A program made the translations under genes and the position numbers. Positions 43,352 to 51,559 of a DNA stretch of 51,559 bases are shown here, in pieces (the first letter of the stretch is position 1; every line of letters begins with the position of its first letter). The stretch is taken from NCBI GenBank assembly GCA_001516055.1, contig LOEZ01000086.1:1-51559 (forward strand), written 5' to 3'. The notes beneath the pieces are model-generated. The model saw only the letters and a list, made by a program, of their open reading frames with translations, was not told the origin of the DNA and ran no database searches. The DNA comes from Gracilibacter sp. BRH_c7a (GTDB lineage: Bacteria; Bacillota; Desulfitobacteriia; Desulfitobacteriales; Syntrophobotulaceae).

Positions 43352-44089
43352 TTGAAGAAAGAAAACATTATTGAATTTAAAGTCAGCGGGCGCTATGCCC
43401 TATTCAGCGATCCCATCAATCGGATCGGCGGAGAAAAGTTTTCCTATCAAATACCGACGTATCAGGCTTTGAAGGGAATACTCGAAAGTGTCTATTGGAA
43501 GCCCACATTGATTTGGATCATTGACGAAGTAAGAGTGATGAATCCGATTAAGACGCAATCCCAGGGTATCCGCCCCATTAATTATAATGGAGGGAATACG
43601 CTCTCTATCTATACTTATCTGACAGATGTTGAATATCAGGTGAGAGCTCATTTTGAGTGGAATACACATCGGCCTGATTTGGCTAAGGATCGCAATGAAA
43701 ATAAGCATTATATCATTGCCAATAGAATGATCAAATGTGGCGGACGGCGGGATGTCTTTCTGGGAACTCGGGAATGTCAGGCCTATGTGGAGCCTTGTCA
43801 ATTCGGCGAGGGCAAGGGCACTTATGACAATTATGGATCGCTATCCTTTGGCCTGATGTTTCATGGCTTTGATTATCCGGATGAAACCGGCGAAGATGTA
43901 CTTAGAGCCAGGTTCTGGAGGCCGGAAATGAACAACGGCTATATTAAATTTTTAAGACCACAGGAATGCTCGATCCGACGCGAGCTTTCTGAAATGAAGG
44001 CGAAGGTCTTTGCCCCCGGCAACTTTAGCGGCTTGAAGGAATTTGAGAAGGAGGGGGAGATCATTGAGTTGGATTCAGAAGCTTTATGA
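43352..44089 (+). CDS. cas5c: Type I-C Cas5 (Cas5d) crRNA endonuclease
   Basis: A 245-residue Cas5 RAMP protein. In type I-C it processes the pre-crRNA, replacing Cas6. The Lys-His of the catalytic site is visible as KHYI (about 113), and the N-terminal Tyr in SYQIPTYQ (about 30). A glycine-rich loop region SYGLMF-like occurs late. The start is TTG with AAAGGAGGGCGGG upstream. It overlaps the cas8c start. Confidence 0.9.
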   Translation: MKKENIIEFKVSGRYALFSDPINRIGGEKFSYQIPTYQALKGILESVYWKPTLIWIIDEVRVMNPIKTQSQGIRPINYNGGNTLSIYTYLTDVEYQVRAHFEWNTHRPDLAKDRNENKHYIIANRMIKCGGRRDVFLGTRECQAYVEPCQFGEGKGTYDNYGSLSFGLMFHGFDYPDETGEDVLRARFWRPEMNNGYIKFLRPQECSIRRELSEMKAKVFAPGNFSGLKEFEKEGEIIELDSEAL

Positions 44090-45986
44090 TACTTACGAAA
44101 ATTGCCGAAGCGAGATAGGGCTTCCAGGAACAGACGAGAGCGTCACTCCACTTCTTCCTATAGCCCATTCTACCCAAAATGCTCAGATCGAGGTCACTCT
44201 TAATGATAAAGGGGATTTTAGAAGGGCAAGAGTTTTAGAAAAAAATGAAGGTGTTACTATTATTCCTGTAACTGAAGATTCAGCTACTAGAAGTGGAACA
44301 AAACCTCCACCTCATCCTCTTTGTGATAAATTACAGTATGTTGCCGGTGATTATGCGAATTATGTGGCAAAGATTAAAGCAGAGAAATTTTACGATGAGT
44401 ATATCACCCAACTGGAAGGCTGGTGCGCCTCCTCATATACCCATAAAAAAGTTGAAGCGGTTTTAAGTTATCTAAAAAAGAAAAGACTGATGCGAGATCT
44501 TATTAACAATAATATCTTGGTATATGAGGCTGGTGCCCAGACACTGGCCAAAGGGGTAAAGATTAACGGTATTGACCAAAGTGATGCTTTTATCCGTTTC
44601 AGGGTGGAAATTTCAGGTGAGAATGAATCTGCAGTGTGGCTCGATCCGCAAATTTATGATAGCTACATTAACTATTACTTAGGTCTTCAAGTCGAGGTCG
44701 AATTGTGTTATGTCCAAGGACAGGTCGTAGCCTGCTCGGAAAAACATCCTGCTAAGATCAGGCATACAGGTGATAAGGCCAAGTTGATTTCGGCCAATGA
44801 CGATACTGGGTTTACTTATCGGGGACGCTTGACGGATAAAGCCCAGGTGGTCAGCGTCGGCTATGAAACTTCCCAGAAGGCGCATAACGCTTTACGCTGG
44901 CTTATTCAAAAACAAGGGTATAAAAATGGCGAGCAGGCGATCATTGCTTGGGGAACCAATAATGAAGCGTTACCGGAAATTTTGGAAGATACGCAGGACA
45001 GTATCTTCGGCCAAGAAGAACATACGATTGTTTCCACAGAAAAGGAATTTGCGGAAAGGCTGAATAAAGCAATTGCCGGATACGGCAACGACTTGGATAC
45101 CAAGGCTGAAATCGCCATCATGGGATTGGATGCGGCAACTACTGGACGCTTATCCATAACCTATTACCGAGAGCTCAACGGAGCGGATTTTCTAAATAGG
45201 ATTAAGCATTGGCATCAAACCTGTGTCTGGCGGCACACCTTTAAAAAAGTCTCTGCCGGACTTGACGAAAAAGGAAAACCGATATCGAAATACATTACAT
45301 TTGTTGGGGCCCCTTCACCTAAGGATATCGCTTATACTGCTTATGGCAATAACATAAGCGACAAATTAAAAAAGTCTACAGTCGAAAGATTATTGCCTTG
45401 CATTATTGATGGTGCCAAACTGCCCTATGACTTAGTTAATTCGGTAGTAAACCGCGTTTCTAATCCAGTCTCCATGGAAAAATGGGAGTGGCAGAAGGCC
45501 TTATCAATAGCGTGCGCATTGGTAAGAAAATATCGTTTTGATAAGTTTAAGGAGGTATGGAAAATGGCACTAGATGAAACTGAAATGGATCGAAGCTATC
45601 TCTTTGGCAGGCTATTGGCGATTGCACAGCAGATTGAGGAATACGCCTTATTTACTACAGGTGAAAAAAGGGATACTAATGCCGAAAGATTAATGCATCA
45701 ATTTAAACTGCATCCGTATAAAACCTGGGGAATTATTACGGATAAGCTTAGACCTTATCAAAGCAGGCTGGGTTCGAAGGGGACAAGCTTAACAGAGCTA
45801 ATGACAAAAGTTAATGCGATGTTGCCTTACGAAGAGTTTACCAGTCCAAAACAGTTAAACGATAGCTATATATTGGGATATTATTGTCAGAGACAAGTTT
45901 TTATTGATCAGAGAAACCAGAGAATACAAGAAAATGCTAAAAAGAAATTAGATTTAATTACTGAAAAGGAGAATGGACATGAGTAG
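44064..45986 (+). CDS. cas8c: Type I-C large subunit Cas8c (Csd1)
   Basis: A 640-residue Csd1/Cas8c protein, the large Cascade subunit that recognises the PAM. The start TTG at 44064 gives [13 protein letters not shown] and has AAGGAGGGGGAG just upstream, while the longer frame starts within that site. [26 protein letters not shown] and the [18 protein letters not shown]-terminal region fit the family. It overlaps cas5c by 26 nt and cas7c by 8 nt. Confidence 0.9.
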   Translation: MSWIQKLYDTYENCRSEIGLPGTDESVTPLLPIAHSTQNAQIEVTLNDKGDFRRARVLEKNEGVTIIPVTEDSATRSGTKPPPHPLCDKLQYVAGDYANYVAKIKAEKFYDEYITQLEGWCASSYTHKKVEAVLSYLKKKRLMRDLINNNILVYEAGAQTLAKGVKINGIDQSDAFIRFRVEISGENESAVWLDPQIYDSYINYYLGLQVEVELCYVQGQVVACSEKHPAKIRHTGDKAKLISANDDTGFTYRGRLTDKAQVVSVGYETSQKAHNALRWLIQKQGYKNGEQAIIAWGTNNEALPEILEDTQDSIFGQEEHTIVSTEKEFAERLNKAIAGYGNDLDTKAEIAIMGLDAATTGRLSITYYRELNGADFLNRIKHWHQTCVWRHTFKKVSAGLDEKGKPISKYITFVGAPSPKDIAYTAYGNNISDKLKKSTVERLLPCIIDGAKLPYDLVNSVVNRVSNPVSMEKWEWQKALSIACALVRKYRFDKFKEVWKMALDETEMDRSYLFGRLLAIAQQIEEYALFTTGEKRDTNAERLMHQFKLHPYKTWGIITDKLRPYQSRLGSKGTSLTELMTKVNAMLPYEEFTSPKQLNDSYILGYYCQRQVFIDQRNQRIQENAKKKLDLITEKENGHE

Positions 45987-46839
45987 CTTAATGAATAAGG
46001 TAGATTTTGCTTTGATCGTTTCAGTCAAAAATGCCAACCCCAATGGTGATCCTTTAAACGGAAACAGACCGAGAGAAAATTATGAGGGATTTGGTGAAAT
46101 ATCCGATGTCTGCATCAAAAGAAAAATTCGTAACCGCCTGCAAGATATGGGGAAAGAAATATTTGTACAATCTGACGAGAGAAGAACGGATGGATTCAGA
46201 AGCTTGAAAGACAGGGCGGACGGATGTGCCGAACTAAAAAAAGCGGGTAAGGACAAAGAAGAATATGCTAGAATAGCTTGCAAAAAATGGATCGATATCA
46301 GAAGCTTCGGCCAAGTGTTTGCTTTTAAAAAAGGGGAAGAAGACAATTCTGTTTCAATTGGGATAAGAGGACCTGTTTCTGTTCATTCCGCCATGAGTAT
46401 TTCTCCTATTGAAATCTCAAGTATGCAGATAACTAAAAGCGTTAACGGGGAAACAGGCAAAGACCCTGATAAGAAAAGTCCAGATACCATGGGGATGAAA
46501 CATCGCGTCGAATTTGGTCTATATGTGATTTATGGCAGTATTAATACTCAATTGGCGAGCAAAACCGGTTTCAGTGCGGACGATAGTGAACTTATTAAGA
46601 AAGCGTTAATTACCCTTTTTGAAAACGATTGTTCATCGGCTCGTCCTGACGGCAGTATGGAAGTTTGCAAGGTTTATTGGTGGAAACACAGTACCCAAAC
46701 AGGTCAATATTCTTCCGCTAAAGTCCATCGCACTTTAAAGGTGATACCAACTATCGATATCCCCAAAAGCATTGAGGATTATCAAATATCTCTTGAAACC
46801 TTAGAAGGGTTAACCCCGGAAATATATGCCGGAATATAA
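45979..46839 (+). CDS. cas7c: Type I-C Cas7 (Csd2) backbone subunit
   Basis: A 286-residue Cas7/Csd2, the repeated backbone of Cascade that holds crRNA. DFALIVSVKNANPNGDPLNGNRPR at the start and ISPIEISSMQITKSVNGE are typical. ATG at 45979 has AAGGAG 7 nt upstream, whereas 45973 is against it. Its stop overlaps the cas4 start by 14 nt. A+T content is clearly higher here than in the following genes. Confidence 0.9.
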   Translation: MSSLMNKVDFALIVSVKNANPNGDPLNGNRPRENYEGFGEISDVCIKRKIRNRLQDMGKEIFVQSDERRTDGFRSLKDRADGCAELKKAGKDKEEYARIACKKWIDIRSFGQVFAFKKGEEDNSVSIGIRGPVSVHSAMSISPIEISSMQITKSVNGETGKDPDKKSPDTMGMKHRVEFGLYVIYGSINTQLASKTGFSADDSELIKKALITLFENDCSSARPDGSMEVCKVYWWKHSTQTGQYSSAKVHRTLKVIPTIDIPKSIEDYQISLETLEGLTPEIYAGI

Positions 46840-47494
46840 CGAAGAAGATTTCCTGCTGTTGTCCGGCATCCAGCACTTCTCCTTTTGTAAACGTCAGTGG
46901 GCCTTGATTCACATCGAACAGCAATGGCAGGAAAACCTGCGGACCGTCGAGGGCGGAATTCTGCATGAGAAAACCCATGATAACACGATCAAAGAAAAAC
47001 GCGGGGATATAATTGTTTCCCGGGGGATGGGAATCTTCTCGCGTACCCTGGGAACAACCGGAACGTGTGATGTGGTGGAACTGCACCGGAATCCCGGCGG
47101 CGTCAACATCTTCGGTCGGGAAGGAACGTTTAAGCCGGTCCCTGTAGAGTATAAACGCGGAAAACCCAAAGAAAACGAAGCCGATGCGCTGCAGCTATGC
47201 GCCCAGGCCATGTGCCTGGAGGAAATGCTCTTATGCGAAATTCCGGAAGCGTTTTTGTTCTACGGGGAAACAAAGCGCCGGCTCAAAATTATGCTTGATG
47301 AGGGTTTGCGCGGGCGGGTAAAAACGATGTTTCAAGAAATGCATAACTACTATGGCCGGAGATATACCCCGAAAGTCAAGCCCAATAAAAGCTGCAAGTC
47401 CTGTTCTCTTGCGGAGATCTGCATGCCTAAGTTATGTAAAAACCCCTCAGTCGCGAATTACATCCGAAAAAACCTCCTGGAGGTGACGGAATGA
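46826..47494 (+). CDS. cas4: CRISPR adaptation exonuclease Cas4
   Basis: A 222-residue Cas4 (RecB-like, iron-sulfur). The first cysteine is in FCKRQWAL (about 21), and the C-terminal cluster is CKSCSLAEICMPKLC. The active-site region PVEYKRGKPK is visible. It trims prespacers and checks the PAM. The start overlaps cas7c and its stop overlaps cas1 by ATGA. G+C is notably higher than in cas7c. Confidence 0.9.
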   Translation: MPEYNEEDFLLLSGIQHFSFCKRQWALIHIEQQWQENLRTVEGGILHEKTHDNTIKEKRGDIIVSRGMGIFSRTLGTTGTCDVVELHRNPGGVNIFGREGTFKPVPVEYKRGKPKENEADALQLCAQAMCLEEMLLCEIPEAFLFYGETKRRLKIMLDEGLRGRVKTMFQEMHNYYGRRYTPKVKPNKSCKSCSLAEICMPKLCKNPSVANYIRKNLLEVTE

Positions 47495-48522
47495 GGAAAC
47501 TGCTCAATACACTCTATGTTACTTCCCCCAATACGTATTTATCCTTGGACGGAGAAAATATTGTCATTTTAAAAGAAGACCAGGAAATCTCCAGAATCCC
47601 GCTTCATAATTTGGAAGGAATTGTGGCTTTTGGTTATACCGGCGCCAGCCCGGCGTTAATGGGAGCCTGCGCCAAACGGAATATTGCCTTAAGCTTTATG
47701 AAACCAAGCGGTAAATTCCTGGCTAGAGTGGTGGGGGAGGTACGGGGCAATGTGACGCTCAGAAAGGCCCAGTACAGGCTTGCCGACAACAAGGAGCAAA
47801 GTGCACAGATTGCCAAAAACTTTATTCTGGGAAAGATTTATAATGCCCGTTGGGTGCTTGAACGCGCGACCAGGGACTATGCGATTCGCCTGGATGTCGA
47901 TCAGTTAAAAAAGGTTTCTACAGTTCTTGCCAATTCTTTGCAATTCGTGGACCAATGCGAGGATTTAGAACAACTTCGGGGTTTTGAGGGGGAAGCCGCC
48001 TCTCAGTATTTCAGCGTATTGGACGAGTTAATTCTCCAACAAAAAGAATCTTTCTATTTCAATTACAGGAACAAACGCCCTCCTCTGGACAATGTCAATG
48101 CCATGCTGTCGTTTGTCTATACGCTTTTAGCTCACGATGCCGCCGCAGCCCTGGAAACGGTCGGGCTTGATCCCTATGTCGGCTTTTTACATCGGGACAG
48201 ACCGGGAAGAATTTCCCTTGCGTTTGATCTGATGGAGGAGCTGCGTGCGGTTTATGCTGATCGGTTTGTTATTTCTTTAATCAACAAAAGAGAAGTCAAG
48301 GCGGAAGGCTTTACGCAAAAGGAAAACGGGGCAGTAATCATGGATGACGACACAAGGAAAATCATCCTGAAAGCTTGGCAGAGCAGAAAGCAGGAGATGA
48401 TCACGCATCCGTTTCTACAAGAAAAATTAGAATGGGGACTTGTTCCCTATACGCAGGCAATGCTGCTGGCCAGATTCATTCGCGGTGATTTGGAAGGATA
48501 TCCGCCGTTTATGTGGAAGTAG
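47491..48522 (+). CDS. cas1: CRISPR integrase Cas1
   Basis: A 343-residue Cas1 of type I-C. Metal-binding Glu, His and Asp lie in FEGEAASQYF, GLDPYVGFLHRDRPGR and DLMEELRAVYADRFV (in order about 165, 230 and 248). It starts by ATGA overlap with cas4 and has GGAGGTGACGG upstream. With Cas2 it inserts new spacers at the leader end. Confidence 0.95.
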   Translation: MRKLLNTLYVTSPNTYLSLDGENIVILKEDQEISRIPLHNLEGIVAFGYTGASPALMGACAKRNIALSFMKPSGKFLARVVGEVRGNVTLRKAQYRLADNKEQSAQIAKNFILGKIYNARWVLERATRDYAIRLDVDQLKKVSTVLANSLQFVDQCEDLEQLRGFEGEAASQYFSVLDELILQQKESFYFNYRNKRPPLDNVNAMLSFVYTLLAHDAAAALETVGLDPYVGFLHRDRPGRISLAFDLMEELRAVYADRFVISLINKREVKAEGFTQKENGAVIMDDDTRKIILKAWQSRKQEMITHPFLQEKLEWGLVPYTQAMLLARFIRGDLEGYPPFMWK

Positions 48523-48530
48523 GTGATGAG

Positions 48531-48821
48531 ATGTTAGTGTTGATAACCTATGATGTCAATACGGAAACCCCGCTGGGAAGAAAACGTTTGCGCCAAGTTG
48601 CCAAGCAATGTGTAAACTATGGCCAGCGTGTCCAGAACTCTGTGTTTGAGTGTGTAATGGATGCGGCGAAATGCCGTGAGGTGCAGCATAAGCTGGAGAA
48701 AATTATCGATAAAGAAAAAGATAGCTTGCGGTTTTACAATTTAGGGAATAATTATAAAAGCAAAATTGTACACATCGGGGCTAAGGAGTCATTTGATGTT
48801 GAAGATACAATTATTATTTAG
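48531..48821 (+). CDS. cas2: CRISPR adaptation protein Cas2
   Basis: A 96-residue Cas2, starting MLVLITYDVNTETPLGRKRLR with the conserved Asp in YDV. ATG at 48531 has AGGTGATGAG upstream; the longer frame from 48513 is rejected. RVQNSVFECVMD is the usual second motif. It is the last cas gene and ends directly at the leader. Confidence 0.95.
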   Translation: MLVLITYDVNTETPLGRKRLRQVAKQCVNYGQRVQNSVFECVMDAAKCREVQHKLEKIIDKEKDSLRFYNLGNNYKSKIVHIGAKESFDVEDTIII

Positions 48822-48988
48822 TGCGAATGTCTAGTGCACATGAAATTGCCGGAGCTTTCGCACCGAGATATAATGCAATTCTTTTGTTTAAAAGTAAAAA
48901 ATCGAACAGGAATGATATGTACTTTTTGAATTAAATTAAAAACAAAAGAAAATTATCATTATATTATAGTTTTCTTGTTGTTTTTGCT
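48821..48988 (+). promoter_or_regulatory. CRISPR leader
   Basis: An A/T-rich 168-base leader. GTGCGAA (48821-48827) faces TTCGCAC (48857-48863) around a G-rich core, the conserved motif I recall in type I-C leaders. T tracts follow. It should contain the array promoter and signals for spacer insertion. Confidence 0.75.
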
Positions 48989-51559
48989 GTCGCACCCTTT
49001 GAGGGTGCGTGGATTGAAATTTGGTAGTGAAATGAAAGCCAACACCTCCGCTTTCGTCGCACCCTTTGAGGGTGCGTGGATTGAAATCTATCTATTATCT
49101 CACGTCGCGTCCTTTCTGTCAACGTCGCACCCTTTGAGGGTGCGTGGATTGAAATCGTCCCCTTAATTGCTCCATTAACATGAATAGCGCCGAGTCGCAC
49201 CCTTTGAGGGTGCGTGGATTGAAATCGGTTGACGGCCCGGTTGGCACGGACATTGTATATGTCGCACCCTTTGAGGGTGCGTGGATTGAAATAGGTTGGA
49301 TTGCAGGGCATAATAAGAGTTAGTTTTCAGTCGCACCCTTTGAGGGTGCGTGGATTGAAATGAACAATTAATGTTTTATTTTTAGAATAAATGAAGTCGC
49401 ACCCTTTGAGGGTGCGTGGATTGAAATACTTGAAGGAGGTAGCAAGTGAGCTCAATAGTTAGTCGCACCCTTTGAGGGTGCGTGGATTGAAATTGCATTG
49501 ATGATGTAAAAGACGCCGATACCACAGTCGCACCCTTTGAGGGTGCGTGGATTGAAATTATTGTTGCCGAAATCTTGCCATATTCCGTCTTGGGGTCGCA
49601 CCCTTTGAGGGTGCGTGGATTGAAATTTGCCTATACCACCCTTAATACGGTTGTATATGGTCGCACCCTTTGAGGGTGCGTGGATTGAAATCCTCTTCTG
49701 GGCCTGAAGGATTGTATGGACTCCTTGTCGCACCCTTTGAGGGTGCGTGGATTGAAATAGGAATACGATGTCACCAGTATCGATGAATATAACGTCGCAC
49801 CCTTTGAGGGTGCGTGGATTGAAATATCGGTAGCACCTATTTGAGCTTGTAATCCATTGTCGCACCCTTTGAGGGTGCGTGGATTGAAATTACCAAGAAA
49901 CGTGTTAGTCCAAAGCTGAAGAAGGTCGCACCCTTTGAGGGTGCGTGGATTGAAATGTTTGTGATAATTGGGTTCGTCGATCCTCCAAGGAAGTCGCACC
50001 CTTTGAGAGTGCGTGGATTGAAATATTGGCATAACGCGCTTGGGCTGAGCTGGCGGAGTGTCGCACCCTTTGAGGGTGCGTGGATTGAAATAATTTTTAT
50101 CTCTCCCTTTTTTTCCTTTATTTTGGTCGCACCCTTTGAGGGTGCGTGGATTGAAATTTCTCCTACCATGAATATATCTGCAGCCGCCGAAGTCGCACCC
50201 TTTGAGGGTGCGTGGATTGAAATTCCTCTTCGAAGTCAAATAACGTTGGCATACTTACGTCGCACCCTTTGAGGGTGCGTGGATTGAAATCATTATGTTT
50301 CTAATCCTCCCTATTCCAAATTTTAGTCGCACCCTTTGAGGGTGCGTGGATTGAAATTAATATATAACCGTCTTTTCTAAAGATATAATTGAGTCGCACC
50401 CTTTGAGGGTGCGTGGATTGAAATCACTTGACTATCTCTTTGTAAGTTAAAGTTTGCTGTCGCACCCTTTGAGGGTGCGTGGATTGAAATCTCCGAAGCC
50501 AGGAGTTTTATACGGTAGACTAATCGTCGCACCCTTTGAGGGTGCGTGGATTGAAATTTACCTTTAAATGGATTATCCCCCACGCTAGAAACGTCGCACC
50601 CTTTGAGGGTGCGTGGATTGAAATCAAAAATAGGGATAGTTGTCACAACTACCCCTAGTCGCACCCTTTGAGGGTGCGTGGATTGAAATCGAATTGGTAT
50701 GTTTTTGCTGTTAGCCAAAGCAGGGTCGCACCCTTTGAGGGTGCGTGGATTGAAATACAGCGAACTAAGTGCTTGCACCAAAATAGAGGCGTCGCACCCT
50801 TTGAGGGTGCGTGGATTGAAATCCATAATCATCTTTATAAAGCATGGCATACGGTACAGTCGCACCCTTTGAGGGTGCGTGGATTGAAATATCCTCATCA
50901 TGCACGGAGCATATTTTAGCCTTGGTCGCACCCTTTGAGGGTGCGTGGATTGAAATAGATTATATCAGAGCAGGAGTTGACCAGATGAAATGTCGCACCC
51001 TTTGAGGGTGCGTGGATTGAAATTGGCATGCGCCGAGCTACGTAATCCGAGCAATCCGAGTCGCACCCTTTGAGGGTGCGTGGATTGAAATATATTTTTC
51101 CCTGCCAATCTGTAATGAGCCTTCAAGTCGCACCCTTTGAGGGTGCGTGGATTGAAATAACACCAAAAATGACAAGAAAAGCGTGCCAAAGAGGTCGCAC
51201 CCTTTGAGGGTGCGTGGATTGAAATATGGTATAGAGGCAGTAGGTATAACATTTTATGGGGTCGCACCCTTTGAGGGTGCGTGGATTGAAATTCGAGAAC
51301 GCTGTTTTTAAGGTTTAAGTCCTCAATGTCGCACCCTTTGAGGGTGCGTGGATTGAAATCTGCTGCCGTAAAGCCTAATGTGGCCCAAAGCGGTCGCACC
51401 CTTTGAGGGTGCGTGGATTGAAATTCATTTAATCACGCCCTTGCAATGCTGTAATATTAGTCGCACCCTTTGAGGGTGCGTGGATTGAAATCTGTTTTTC
51501 TTAGTGCCTCAAGTTGCTTTTGTTTTGTCGCACCCTTTGAGGGTGCGTGGATTGAAATC
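48989..51559 (+). CRISPR. Type I-C CRISPR array, 39 repeats, incomplete
   Basis: Thirty-nine repeats of 32 bases, starting GTCGCACCC and ending GTGGATTGAAAT, with an inner palindrome (GCACCC/GGGTGC). The first is at 48989-49020 and the last at 51527-51558, after which a spacer begins and the window ends. The 38 whole spacers are 33-38 bases long. All repeats are identical except number 16 (49993-50024), which has GAGAGTG instead of GAGGGTG. The repeat end GATTGAAAT and the leader position imply plus-strand transcription. Confidence 0.98.

Noticed and set aside
40911-48821. Missing cas6
   Set aside because: Not an anomaly: in type I-C, Cas5c performs crRNA processing.
48926-48965. Promoter inside the CRISPR leader
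   Set aside because: TTGAAT and TATATT are present but 28 bp apart, too far to count.
48964-51399. Open frames across the CRISPR array on both strands
   Set aside because: They are translations of the repeat (NPRTLKGCD or VAPFEGAWIEI patterns) with spacers, not proteins.

Overview
The window looks like a chromosomal segment of an anaerobic, endospore-forming Firmicute. The A+T-rich sequence with AGGAGG ribosome sites, a CotF-type spore-coat protein, a CotJC-like manganese catalase and the transporter and regulator families suggest Desulfosporosinus/Desulfitobacterium-type Peptococcaceae. That placement is inference, because no rRNA or other taxonomic marker is present. No tRNA, rRNA, insertion sequence or prophage was seen.

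Region 1 (1-13290) starts with a cluster of palindromic hairpins (1-200). It continues with a LacI regulator behind three evenly spaced operators and a catabolic and uptake locus: a creatininase-family hydrolase, a class II aldolase, a xylose-isomerase-like TIM barrel, a Tm-1-like/UPF0261 protein, a zinc alcohol dehydrogenase, a complete tripartite tricarboxylate transporter (TctC, TctA, TctB), a single-chain protein of three RidA domains, a second TctC and a second, nearly identical creatininase-family protein. Together they look like a regulated system for importing and degrading one unidentified, probably carboxylated and polyhydroxylated or amide/lactone compound.

Region 2 (13384-23300) holds a DUF1232 protein, a CE7 acetyl esterase, two spore or stress proteins, a formaldehyde-dehydrogenase-like enzyme, a dicarboxylate symporter, an unusual PPDK-N/KaiC-like protein, a metallo-beta-lactamase-fold hydrolase and a 33-residue aromatic/Gly/Arg protein gene with a sigma-K-like promoter.

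Region 3 (23490-40530) holds a nitrilase-family amidase, a MalT-like LuxR regulator with a small membrane-associated cluster, a lipoprotein, a decayed PadR/DUF1700 pair, a TetR regulator with a phosphohistidine-type PEP-utilising enzyme, a large XRE-like regulator divergent from two exported proteins (Ig-like and MORN), an iron alcohol dehydrogenase, and a MoxR-VWA pair.

Region 4 (40911-51559) is a complete type I-C CRISPR-Cas locus, cas3-cas5c-cas8c-cas7c-cas4-cas1-cas2. It is followed by a conserved leader and an array of 39 repeats that runs off the window end. There is no cas6, as expected, because Cas5c processes the crRNA in this subtype. Functional assignments rest on family recognition by eye; the most unusual items are the RidA triple fusion, the uncharacterised catabolic locus, the hidden sporulation-type small gene and the palindrome cluster at the left edge.
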